From Acidobacteriota bacterium (GTDB lineage: Bacteria; Acidobacteriota; UBA890; WLXD01): 39,341 nucleotides of DNA. The stretch is taken from NCBI GenBank assembly GCA_029263295.1, contig JAJCXT010000045.1, forward strand, positions 1 through 39,341, given 5' to 3'. This document shows positions 8,267 through 16,087 of this stretch, piece by piece. Made by a program: the position numbers and the translations under genes. Numbering within the stretch: the stretch's first letter is position 1; the number at the start of each line of letters is the position of its first letter. The notes under the pieces are model-generated. The model was not told the DNA's origin. It did no database searches and saw only the letters and a list, made by a program, of their open reading frames with translations.

Positions 8267-9625
8267 TCAGCTTTCGGGGCCCAGTCGCTTCACGATGTCC
8301 GTGCCTTCTGGATCGCGCGCCAGTACTCCCACAGCGTCGGTGCCGATTCGCAGGTAGGGTCCGAGTTCGGGGCCGAGTACCCTCGGGCTGGGCACGAAGT
8401 ACAGCCCCGTTGCGTCGAATTCCTCGAGGGCGGAAGTCACTTCGAGATCGCCGACCTCAACGATCGCGCCGCCGCTGGCGGCCAGCGTGTCGTCGAAATT
8501 CACCGCGAAGTCGGCCAGCACCGGTTCGCGCCCCGGCAGTACGATCGACGCGCCGCGTACCAAGAGGTCGTACACCCAGGGCGAGTTGAGCGGCAGGTTC
8601 AGGTAGCGTTCGGGGCTCGAGTGCTGCCAACGTCCCGTGGCCACGGCATCCAGGGCCGACAGAATGCCGAGGAAATTGGCGCGGCGCAGGCGCTCCTTGT
8701 CCGGGTCATCGAGCTCGCCGCCAGACTCGATCAGGACCACTGCCGTGCCCCAGCTGGTCATGAGGTCGCCGAACGCGCGAGGGTTGAAACTCTCGTCGTA
8801 TCGGGCCACCTGATCGCCCACGATCGGGGCCATCGCGTCGGCCAGGAACGAGCACATACGTCGGGCGGCCTGATTCGCAGGGCTGGTCTTGCCGGACCCG
8901 GGGGGCGGCGCGAGCAGTGCGATACGTACATCCCGGCCGCTCGAGCCGAGACGTGTGCGTACATTCTGATCGTGCAGATTGAATCCCCAGTCGGCATCGA
9001 TGGAGTCGCGAACGGCCTTGAGTGCGCGGCCCTCAGGCGTGGCCAGCCGCTTGGCGTCGCGGTTGATATCGATACCCACGGCGTTGTGCCGGACGAAGCG
9101 CGCGGCGCCGTCGGGATTGAGGACAGGCACTATCGTGATCGCGAGCTCGGACTCGATGCGAGCCACCATCTCGTCGTCCGCGTTGGCCACCAGGTATCGA
9201 AGGATGTCCACGATGGCCCTCGACGCCGTGGACTCGTTGCCGTGCATTTGCGACCACAGGAGCACGGTGGTGTCGCCGCGTCCGAAGTCGATTCGTCGCA
9301 GCGGCCGCCCTTCGATGCTGCGACCGATTTCGCTCACCTGGAAGCGGTCGGGGGCCTGTTCGAGAACGGGAAGCAGGAGCGCCCAGTAGTCCTCGGGCTG
9401 GAACTGTCGCCGGTCGAGACCATCGCTGCGCGCCGCCGCGTAAGCAGTCGCGAGACTCGCGGCGCGTGCGTCAGCGGCAGCGGCCGGTAATTCAGCGGCC
9501 TCCGGCGCCGGCACAGGTTGAGGCTGGCTAGAGGCACAACCGGACGCCACCAGAGCCAGAACCAACCAGCCTGCCGCCGCCAGTCCGCCGCGGCCCGCTA
9601 GTTGTCGTCCCACTTGCGCTTCCAC
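8267..9625 (-). CDS. M14-family zinc carboxypeptidase-like lipoprotein
   Basis: A hydrophobic segment ends in LVASGC, a lipobox with C30 as the predicted lipid-modified residue, so the mature protein is probably anchored in the envelope. The M14 zinc site is visible: HGNE with H128 and E131, H218 in NLHDQ, plus the substrate-binding segment DINRD (about 186-190) and a candidate general base E300 (LIESGGE). M14 enzymes remove C-terminal residues or trim cell-wall peptides; the substrate here is unknown. The C-terminal about 120 residues look like a beta-rich accessory domain. The start GTG 9625 lies inside the last 28 nt of the preceding channel-like gene, so translation is probably coupled. 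A second GTG at 9613 is a realistic alternative, because the GGAGGA site abuts the first GTG with no spacer. Confidence 0.88.
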   Translation of the reverse strand: MEAQVGRQLAGRGGLAAAGWLVLALVASGCASSQPQPVPAPEAAELPAAAADARAASLATAYAAARSDGLDRRQFQPEDYWALLLPVLEQAPDRFQVSEIGRSIEGRPLRRIDFGRGDTTVLLWSQMHGNESTASRAIVDILRYLVANADDEMVARIESELAITIVPVLNPDGAARFVRHNAVGIDINRDAKRLATPEGRALKAVRDSIDADWGFNLHDQNVRTRLGSSGRDVRIALLAPPPGSGKTSPANQAARRMCSFLADAMAPIVGDQVARYDESFNPRAFGDLMTSWGTAVVLIESGGELDDPDKERLRRANFLGILSALDAVATGRWQHSSPERYLNLPLNSPWVYDLLVRGASIVLPGREPVLADFAVNFDDTLAASGGAIVEVGDLEVTSALEEFDATGLYFVPSPRVLGPELGPYLRIGTDAVGVLARDPEGTDIVKRLGPES

Positions 9626-11091
9626 TCCTCCAGCTGACGGCCAGCCACTTCGCGCCCGCCGATCCCGAAGGCCAGGGCGAGCGCGAGCGCGATGGCGCCC
9701 AGGACGATTCCGAAGGCCAGGTTGATGATGTCGCTGGCGAGATTCATCTGGCTCAGCGCCATCGTGCCGGCGAGCACCATGATGGAGGCACGCGCCGCCA
9801 TGGCGAGGACCTTTGCCTGGGCGCTGCCACTGGCGTCAATCACACGCCCGGCCAGATTGGCCAGGTAGAGGCCGACTGCGAAGATCACGAGGCCCAGTAG
9901 CACCTGCCCCGCGAACACGAGGAACTGCGCCACGAGGTCGGCCAGCACCGCGAAGCCGAGCAGCCGCGACGCCTCCACCGAGGCGAACAGGACGATCGTG
10001 ACCTGCACCAGGTAGCCCGCGATATCCGAGGGGCTGCTCTTGGCAGTGGTCTCTTCGGCGACGCCGAACAGCGTGCGGACGCGATCGAATCCGACCCCGG
10101 CCAGCAGATTGGAGATCAACCCACCGACGACACGAGCGACGACATAGGCGATGACGAGAAGTAGTCCAGCCGCGAATACCAGCGGGATTGCCGCCAGAAT
10201 CGCATCGAGCATGTTGCTCGCCGGCTGGGTAATGGCGGTCAACTGGAGAGCGTTGAGCGCTGCGACGAGTACGGGTATCAGAATCAGGATGTAGACGACG
10301 AGTCCGACTACGGTCGAGATCCGCTGCTTGCCGAGCACCGCCGCGATGCCGAGGTTCTCGCACAGCTGATCCATACCCAACGCCGCCAGCAGGTTGGTCG
10401 TGATCTGCTGCAGGATGCGGGCGATGAACCAGCCGACGGCGCCGATCAGGGCGGCGGCGAACAGGTTCGGCAAGAAGCCGAGAACCTGATCCATCATCGA
10501 CTGAACGGGCGAGAGCAGCGCTCCGAGCGCCAGCGTGTCGAGCACGGCCGGCAGGAACAGCAGGAAGATCAGCCAGTACACCGCGTCGCCCAGCGTCTTG
10601 GAGATCGAGATGCTCCGCTCGCTGTCGAGCGCGGCGGCCGAGCCGAGCCGCTCCTCGAAATTGGACGCTTGCAGGATACGGGTGACAGCGAGACGGAGCA
10701 CGGTGCCGATGATCCACGCAGCCACCAGAAGCACGCCGGCGCCACCCACGCGTGGTCCGAAGTCCAGGATCTGTTCGAGCAGCCGGTTCAGGGGCTCGGT
10801 GACGACCGTCAGCCCGAGCGTCGTGAGGAACGCCACGAGGACGAACAGGAGAACGACGTAATACACGATGCGCGGGATCCAGCGCTCGAACGTGTCGTGC
10901 GGCAGAGTGTCGTCGTCGCCCAGCCACAGCGCGAGGCGGTCGTCGAGTTGAGTGCGTTTCATGATGCTACGCACGAGCGCGGCCACAATGAACGCGGCCA
11001 GCCAGCCGACGATCAGAACGGCTAGTGCTGCCAACAGGCCGGGCAGATTAGTGCCGAGCATCTCCGTGATCTGAGTCCAGGTGTCTTGCAC
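9598..11091 (-). CDS. Mechanosensitive-channel-like membrane protein with four TM-helix repeats
   Basis: The 497-residue polytopic protein contains four copies of one unit: a glycine/alanine-rich helix following a proline, then an amphipathic stretch ending in a Gly-rich turn. They start near residues 14, 112, 205 and 295. This is the conserved TM helix repeat found in some MscS-related proteins. It has no soluble C-terminal beta domain of classical MscS; the chain ends in a short charged tail just after the last helix. The role is probably a channel or membrane scaffold responding to osmotic stress, but that is inference from the family. GTG 11091 has GGAG about 9 nt upstream. The last codons overlap the start of the M14 lipoprotein gene. 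Confidence 0.8.
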   Translation of the reverse strand: MQDTWTQITEMLGTNLPGLLAALAVLIVGWLAAFIVAALVRSIMKRTQLDDRLALWLGDDDTLPHDTFERWIPRIVYYVVLLFVLVAFLTTLGLTVVTEPLNRLLEQILDFGPRVGGAGVLLVAAWIIGTVLRLAVTRILQASNFEERLGSAAALDSERSISISKTLGDAVYWLIFLLFLPAVLDTLALGALLSPVQSMMDQVLGFLPNLFAAALIGAVGWFIARILQQITTNLLAALGMDQLCENLGIAAVLGKQRISTVVGLVVYILILIPVLVAALNALQLTAITQPASNMLDAILAAIPLVFAAGLLLVIAYVVARVVGGLISNLLAGVGFDRVRTLFGVAEETTAKSSPSDIAGYLVQVTIVLFASVEASRLLGFAVLADLVAQFLVFAGQVLLGLVIFAVGLYLANLAGRVIDASGSAQAKVLAMAARASIMVLAGTMALSQMNLASDIINLAFGIVLGAIALALALAFGIGGREVAGRQLEEWKRKWDDN

Positions 11092-11201
11092 GTCGGCTTA
11101 CTCCGTGGGCGCACGATTTTGGGGATCGAGCCGGATGCACAGCTGCCTCTGAAGGCGGTGCTCGGCAGGCAGATTGTAGCAAGCGCACCGCGACTCGCCA
11201 G

Positions 11202-11222
11202 GGGGAGCCTTCGCTGCTCCCC
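11202..11222. repeat. Inverted repeat between the stress protein and channel-like genes
   Basis: GGGGAGC at 11202-11208 pairs with GCTCCCC at 11216-11222 around a 7-nt loop. No T-tract follows on either strand, so it is not a standard terminator. It sits just after the stop of the universal stress protein gene and may protect or attenuate the transcript. Confidence 0.4.
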
Positions 11223-11243
11223 TCCGGCTTGTCCTACGCGGTG

Positions 11244-12161
11244 CTAGTCGGATGGTTCTTCTGTCTGGCGAACCGTGAGTACCGGACCAGGATACGTGCG
11301 GACAACCTTGCCCGCCACACTGCCGAGTAGCAGGTGTGCGATGCCGGTATGCCCGTGCGTGCCCATGACCACCAGATCCGCGTCGACGTCGTCGCTGGCT
11401 ACCCGGACGATCTCAGCGGCGGCGTCAAAACCGCGTACGAGCATGGTCTCGACTTCGATCGGCATGTCCGAGAGTTGCTCGCGACGATCTTCGAGCTGGA
11501 GCTGTGGTCCTTCGATGAGACTGTTCTGATATTCCTCGGGCAGAGGCGGGAACCTCCACGAGGGGTTGCCAGGGTCGTACTCCCACAGCGTCACAACGTG
11601 CAGCAGGACGAGCTTCGCGTCGTACCGCTGCGCCATGTCGCAGGCCATGTGCAGGGCGTCGTCGGCGGGGTCCGAGAAGTCCGTTGCACAGACGATCGTC
11701 TCGGGCGCGAACGCCGGGGTGTCTCCTGGATGGACCGTGAGGACCGGGCAGTTCACCGTGCGGACAACCTGCTCGGTCGTGCTGCCCATTAGCAGTCGCC
11801 CCAGACCATGGCGGGCGTGGGTGGGCATGACGAGCAGGTCAATCGCCTCGTCCCTGCACACGCGCGCGATCTCGGCGTGGGGCACGCCGCGTTCAACCTG
11901 GGTGCGTGCCTCCATAAAGTCCGCGGCGTCGGCGTCGATGAGACCAGCCATGTGCGCGTCGGCCTCGTCGGACATCGCCTCGTAGTAGGACTCGACATCG
12001 AACCCTGGCGGCAATGCCTCGATCTGTGCGAACGGGAAGTTCAGCACGTGCAGCAGGGTGAGCTCAGCCCCGTATTCGGTGGCTAGGGAGGTTGCGGGCG
12101 CTAGGCCGGCTTCGGTGGTCGCGCTGAAGTCCACCGGGCAGAGGATTCGTTGGATTCTCAT
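11244..12161 (-). CDS. Tandem-domain universal stress protein
   Basis: The 305-residue protein is two UspA domains joined in one chain (about 1-145 and 153-300). Both begin with the characteristic first strand (ILCPVDFS and IVCATDFS). Both retain the ATP-binding pattern near their ends: MPTHARHGLGRLLMGS in the first and MGTHGHTGIAHLLLGS in the second. Such proteins bind nucleotide and support survival under stress or starvation by means that vary between organisms. A strong AGGAGG (complement of 12167-12172) precedes ATG 12161 by 5 nt, and a TATTAT promoter element lies about 45 nt upstream. The gene is probably monocistronic. Confidence 0.93.
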   Translation of the reverse strand: MRIQRILCPVDFSATTEAGLAPATSLATEYGAELTLLHVLNFPFAQIEALPPGFDVESYYEAMSDEADAHMAGLIDADAADFMEARTQVERGVPHAEIARVCRDEAIDLLVMPTHARHGLGRLLMGSTTEQVVRTVNCPVLTVHPGDTPAFAPETIVCATDFSDPADDALHMACDMAQRYDAKLVLLHVVTLWEYDPGNPSWRFPPLPEEYQNSLIEGPQLQLEDRREQLSDMPIEVETMLVRGFDAAAEIVRVASDDVDADLVVMGTHGHTGIAHLLLGSVAGKVVRTYPGPVLTVRQTEEPSD

Positions 12162-12205
12162 GAGTTCCTCCTCTGGTACAGGCTTTATCGGGTTGCCTTA
12201 ATAGG

Positions 12206-12211
12206 ATAATA
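12206..12211 (-). promoter_or_regulatory. Probable -10 element of the universal stress protein gene
   Basis: TATTAT on the minus strand (five of six bases of the sigma-70 consensus) lies 44 nt upstream of the start codon in a locally AT-rich patch. No good -35 element is seen at 16-18 nt, so an activator or alternative sigma factor may be involved. Confidence 0.35.
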
Positions 12212-12267
12212 GCATCGGATTTAAGGCGGCGCTCAGTCGAGCCCAACATAGCTTCCGCGACGGCTCG

Positions 12268-13158
12268 CTAGCGGGGGAACAGCGCTTCCGGGATATCGTG
12301 CAGCGTCGTCCTGTAGATCGCCTCGTCCAACCCCAGATCCAGGAACTGTTGCAGGTTCCCAGCGAGGCTCGGTACTCCTGGGCCGGGCCAGTCGGTTCCC
12401 CAAAGGCACTTGTGGGCCATCCGCGGCAACTCGGGCAGGTAGTGGAGCAGTCGCCTGGGGGGTATCCCGGACAGGTCGAGGTAGAGGTGCGGGTGTCGTC
12501 GCGCGACGAAGAGCGCCTGCGGACACCAGAACGGCCGGCCGGCGTGGGCCAGGATCTGGACCAGGTCAGGGAAGTCGATGCCGATATCGTCGCATTCAAG
12601 GGGGTCGCCGAAGCGGCTACGGGCGCCGGGGAATATCGACGTGCCCGTGTGGATCATCACAGGAAGTCCGCGTTCGGCGCAGCGCTGGTAGATACCGGCG
12701 AGCGCGGGCAGGTGCTCGTCGCCGGCGCCTGGTCGGTACGAGTTGGCCCGGAACTCCTGGTGCGGCGGATGGATCTTCAGACCCCGGATGCCGTACTCGA
12801 TCAGCTGGTCAACGGCCCCTTCAGGGTCGCCCACGACTTTGGGATCGCGCGGGTCCAGGCCGCCGAACCCGAGGAGCCGCTCCGGCGCGGCGGCCGCGAT
12901 CTTACCGACCCAGGGGTTGACGGTGTCCGTGAACCCCATCAACTCGGTGGCGACGTAGTTGATCATGCCGATCCGGTCGACTCCTGCCTCATCCATGGCG
13001 GCGAGGACCGCCTCGGGGTCGAGCATCATCTCCTGCAGTTCTTCGTAGTTGTCGCGGCGCGCGGCCATGACGTCACGAGTTTGCGGGTGCATTTGCGCCC
13101 ACGGCTGGATGTGCACGTGGATGTCGGTGATCGCGTAGGGCAGGTCTTGGGGTTTCAT
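12268..13158 (-). CDS. Amidohydrolase-family metal-dependent hydrolase
   Basis: The 296-residue protein is a TIM-barrel amidohydrolase of the amidohydrolase-2 type. The metal and catalytic residues are in order: H14 and H16 (DIHVHIQP), KIHPPHQ with H130 and H133, H170 (MIHTGTS), H205 (LAHAGRP) and D256 (WGTDWPGP). Relatives include decarboxylases such as ACMSD and hydrolases of ring-derived acids; the substrate cannot be told here. The frame is open upstream to 13350, but that would overlap ligA. ATG 13158 fits the family start and follows an AAGAG stretch. It is transcribed divergently from ligA, sharing a 181-nt promoter region. Confidence 0.88.
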   Translation of the reverse strand: MKPQDLPYAITDIHVHIQPWAQMHPQTRDVMAARRDNYEELQEMMLDPEAVLAAMDEAGVDRIGMINYVATELMGFTDTVNPWVGKIAAAAPERLLGFGGLDPRDPKVVGDPEGAVDQLIEYGIRGLKIHPPHQEFRANSYRPGAGDEHLPALAGIYQRCAERGLPVMIHTGTSIFPGARSRFGDPLECDDIGIDFPDLVQILAHAGRPFWCPQALFVARRHPHLYLDLSGIPPRRLLHYLPELPRMAHKCLWGTDWPGPGVPSLAGNLQQFLDLGLDEAIYRTTLHDIPEALFPR

Positions 13159-13238
13159 CGTGTCTCTTTTCGTGGCGGGAGAGCCACGGTGGCTCGGACA
13201 ACGGTTTGATGGCTGGCGATGGTGTGGCCAGGGTGTTG

Positions 13239-13244
13239 CATAAT
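13239..13244 (+). promoter_or_regulatory. Possible -10 element for ligA
   Basis: CATAAT, five of six bases of the consensus, lies 95 nt upstream of the ligA start in the shared divergent region. No convincing -35 hexamer lies at the correct distance. Confidence 0.25.
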
Positions 13245-13339
13245 CAGGCCCCGCCATTCTGACGCGGGAGTTTACCGTCTCAGGCGGTCTCGTCTCAGAC
13301 AGCGTAGTCCCCGACAAGGCCAAGCCGCACCAGGCGCCC

Positions 13340-15433
13340 GTGAGCGACAACCACTACTTGCACGCCGGACCCTACGACTTCGCGCCGACCGCGGAGGTGG
13401 GCGAGGACTCCGCGCGGAACGAGGTCGACCTGCTGGTCGAGGCGATTCGACATCACGACCGCCAGTACTACGTGCTGGATGCTCCGTCGATTTCCGATGG
13501 CGGGTACGATCGGCTCTTCGCGCGGCTGCGGGAGCTCGAGAGGGCTTTCCCGGAGCTGCGGCGTGATGACTCGCCGACAGGGCGCGTAGCCGGCGGCCTC
13601 CTGGAGTCGCTCCCCGAGGTCCAGCACCTCGCGCCAATGCTGTCGCTCGACTCCAGCGGCGACAATGATCGTGTGCTGGAGTTCGACGATCGTGCCCGAA
13701 GGGCGCTCGGACTCGACGAACTGATCTACGTAGCGGAACCCAAGTTCGACGGAATCTCGATCGAGATCGTCTTTGAGGACGGGGTGTACGCGCGTGCGGC
13801 GACGCGCGGCGACGGATACGCGGGCGAGCAGGTGACCGAACAGGTCCGTACGATCAAGAGCCTGCCGCTCAGCCTCACTCCGACTGTCACTGCCACGTTG
13901 CCCGCCGTGCTGGCGGTCCGTGGCGAGATCCTGATGCCCCTGGAAGGGTTCCATGCGATGAACCGCGGCCGGGTGGAGCGCGATGAGGAACCCTTCGCCA
14001 ACCCGCGCAACGCCACAGCCGGGGCGATCAGGCAGCTCGACGCAGCCGCCGCGGCGTCGCGGCCGCTCGATGTGTTCTTCTACGAGGTTCTCGCGGTCGA
14101 AGGCGCGCCTTTGCCGGCGACGCACTGGGAGACGATGGAGTGGTTGCGTGACCTGGGCCTCAAGGTGGAGCGTCAGGTGGAGCGTTGTGCAGGGATCGAG
14201 GAAGCGATCGCGTACCACGACAGTCTGGAGGCGCAGCGCGACGATCTGCCTTACGAGATCGATGGGGTCGTTATCAAGGTCGACGACCGTCAGCAGCAGC
14301 TGGAACTCGGGTTCAGGTCGCGTAACCCGCGCTGGGCCTTCGCCCACAAGTTCGCGCCCCGCGAGGAGGTCACGCGCATCGAAGACATCGCACTGCAGGT
14401 CGGCCGCACCGGCATCATCGCGCCCGTGGCCCTGCTCGCACCGGTGGAGGTGGGTGGCGTGACGATTTCGCGCGCTTCATTGCACAACTACGACCAGGTA
14501 CGGGCCAAGGACATCCGGCCTGGCGACTCGGTGCGGGTTCACCGGGCCGGCGACGTCATCCCTTATGTCGTGGAGAGGGTTGATGACCGGCCGGAGTCCG
14601 CGCGGCCGGCGCCGTTCGAGATGCCGACGACATGCCCCGTGTGTGGCTCCAACGTCGAGCGCGACGGCGCCTACTTTGTCTGCACGGGAGGGATCCTGTG
14701 CGGGGCGCAGGTCAACGGTGCCATCGAGCATTGGGCAAGCCGCAGCGCGCTCGATATCGAAGGACTTGGCGGCAAGACCGTGCGCCAGCTCACCGAGGCC
14801 GGGCTGGTGACGGACTCGGTGGCGGATCTTTATCGGCTGACGAAGGAGCAACTGCTGCCCCTCGATCTGTTCGGCGACCTCAAGGCCGACAAACTCGTCG
14901 AGGCGATAGCCGCCAGCCGGGAAACGTCGTTGGCCAGATTGGTCTACGCGTTCGGCATTCGTCATGTCGGTGAACACGTCGCGGTCGTGCTGGCCAACGA
15001 GTTCGGCGACATGCGGACCTTGATGGCCGCCGACGAGGAGCGGTTGATCGCAGTACATGAGGTCGGCCCCCGGGTGGCGCACAACGTGCGTGAGTTTTTT
15101 GGCCAGGAGCGCAACCGGGTCGTGGTGGAACAGCTGCTCGAGTTGGGGATGAATCCACAGGTGGAGAGGAGCGAGACACCGGCGATCTTCGCGGGAGACA
15201 AATTCGTCGTCACCGGCTCGTTGGAGCGTTTTAGTCGCAAGTCCATCGGCGAATTGCTGGCCGATCTGGGCGCGCGAGTGACCTCGTCGGTGAGCAGTAA
15301 GACAGACTACGTGGTTGTGGGAGAGAATCCTGGGTCGAAGGCGACCAAGGCAGAGGGCCTGGGTGTGCCGGTGTTGACGGAAGACGAGTTCATCGCACTC
15401 CTTGCGGAGCGCGGCCACACGCTGGAGAACTGA
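13340..15433 (+). CDS. ligA: NAD-dependent DNA ligase
   Basis: LigA seals nicks during replication and repair using NAD as adenylate donor. The 697-residue chain shows the full domain order. Domain Ia holds HDRQYYVLD (about 39-47), which binds NMN. The adenylation domain has K135 in EPKFDG. An OB fold covers about 340-420. The zinc finger has C432, C435, C448 and C454. Helix-hairpin-helix repeats span about 465-600, and a BRCT domain spans about 622-695 (VVTGSLERFSRKSI and DYVVVGENPGSKATKA). The motif EPKFDG has Phe where Leu is more common, which is conservative. The start is GTG 13340 with only a weak AGGCG ahead. It leads an operon with the two small genes that follow. Confidence 0.97.
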   Translation: MSDNHYLHAGPYDFAPTAEVGEDSARNEVDLLVEAIRHHDRQYYVLDAPSISDGGYDRLFARLRELERAFPELRRDDSPTGRVAGGLLESLPEVQHLAPMLSLDSSGDNDRVLEFDDRARRALGLDELIYVAEPKFDGISIEIVFEDGVYARAATRGDGYAGEQVTEQVRTIKSLPLSLTPTVTATLPAVLAVRGEILMPLEGFHAMNRGRVERDEEPFANPRNATAGAIRQLDAAAAASRPLDVFFYEVLAVEGAPLPATHWETMEWLRDLGLKVERQVERCAGIEEAIAYHDSLEAQRDDLPYEIDGVVIKVDDRQQQLELGFRSRNPRWAFAHKFAPREEVTRIEDIALQVGRTGIIAPVALLAPVEVGGVTISRASLHNYDQVRAKDIRPGDSVRVHRAGDVIPYVVERVDDRPESARPAPFEMPTTCPVCGSNVERDGAYFVCTGGILCGAQVNGAIEHWASRSALDIEGLGGKTVRQLTEAGLVTDSVADLYRLTKEQLLPLDLFGDLKADKLVEAIAASRETSLARLVYAFGIRHVGEHVAVVLANEFGDMRTLMAADEERLIAVHEVGPRVAHNVREFFGQERNRVVVEQLLELGMNPQVERSETPAIFAGDKFVVTGSLERFSRKSIGELLADLGARVTSSVSSKTDYVVVGENPGSKATKAEGLGVPVLTEDEFIALLAERGHTLEN

Positions 15434-15434
15434 G

Positions 15435-15758
15435 ATGGGAAAGATACCGGGCTTCTACACTCGTTTTCTGGAGGCGTACCCGGAGGTCGGCGCCGCCTAT
15501 ACGGATCTGAGCAGCGCGTGCAAAGAGGCCGGTCCTCTGGATGAACACACGGCGGAACTGGTGAAGCTTGGCATCTCGATCGGTGCCGGCATGATGGGCG
15601 CGACGCGCTCGCATACGCGCAAGGCGATCGAGGCGGGGGCGAGCCATGAAGAGATCATCCACGCGGTCCTGATGGCCACCACCACGATCGGCTTCCCGAA
15701 CATGATGCGCGGCCTCGCCTGGGTGAAGGACGTGCTTGAAGCGGAGGACGCAAGTTGA
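15435..15758 (+). CDS. Carboxymuconolactone decarboxylase-like (AhpD-fold) protein without active-site cysteines
   Basis: The 107-residue all-helical protein matches the CMD family around KLGISIGAGMMGATRSHTRK (about 45-64) and the following EAGASHEEIIHAVL. Many members have CxxC three residues before the conserved His, giving peroxidase-type chemistry. Here the two positions are Met and Ala (MMGATRSH), so thiol redox activity of the AhpD kind is not expected. The conserved His remains. The protein could be a decarboxylase-type member or one with another role. ATG 15435 starts 1 nt after the ligA stop, and the ORF's upstream extension into ligA is rejected. It overlaps the next gene by 4 nt. 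Confidence 0.85.
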   Translation: MGKIPGFYTRFLEAYPEVGAAYTDLSSACKEAGPLDEHTAELVKLGISIGAGMMGATRSHTRKAIEAGASHEEIIHAVLMATTTIGFPNMMRGLAWVKDVLEAEDAS

Positions 15759-16078
15759 ATTCCTACGCGCACGTGACGCCGGAAGGCGACGAGTTTCAAC
15801 TGCGGATTATCCAGTCGCTCGATGACGACCCGATGTTCGGCCCCACGCGCTACACGCTGAGCGCGGAGAAGGGCGGCGCCGGCTTCGAGATCGAGGTGGA
15901 CGTGGCGCCCGGCTACTACCATTTCCTGTCGGCGCCGGCGCGAGCAGCCCTGCCGGAGTCGGCGCTCGCGGCCGCCTACGCGGCCCTCGACACCGGGCTG
16001 CGTGAGCCTGCGGAAGTCTCGATCTGCACCACCGGGGCGGTGCGCCTGCACGCGCGAACGATCGCTGAACTCCTGTAG
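15755..16078 (+). CDS. Unknown 107-residue protein in the ligA operon
   Basis: I do not recognise this protein. It is acidic and soluble-looking, with no signal peptide or membrane segment. A beta-rich first half (RIIQSLDD, RYTLSAEK, GFEIEVDVAPGYYHF) is followed by an alanine-rich helix (about 60-80) and a C-terminal HARTIAELL helix. The start TTG 15755 shares its last two bases with the TGA of the preceding gene, which supports translational coupling; no ATG or GTG alternative is available near the beginning. Codon use matches the neighbours, so I treat it as a real gene of the ligA unit. It converges with the membrane protein gene, leaving 9 nt between stops. Confidence 0.65.
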   Translation: MNSYAHVTPEGDEFQLRIIQSLDDDPMFGPTRYTLSAEKGGAGFEIEVDVAPGYYHFLSAPARAALPESALAAAYAALDTGLREPAEVSICTTGAVRLHARTIAELL

Positions 16079-16087
16079 TTCCGGCCG

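Noticed and set aside
8621-9490. 289-residue plus-strand open frame
   Set aside because: It is the complement of the M14 lipoprotein gene and lacks a ribosome site and any recognisable domain.
12298-13209. 303-residue plus-strand open frame
   Set aside because: It is antisense to the amidohydrolase, whose metal-binding residues are all present.
13295-15418. Long minus-strand frames across ligA
   Set aside because: They mirror ligA, which has every expected domain; no start site or family pattern is seen on the other strand.
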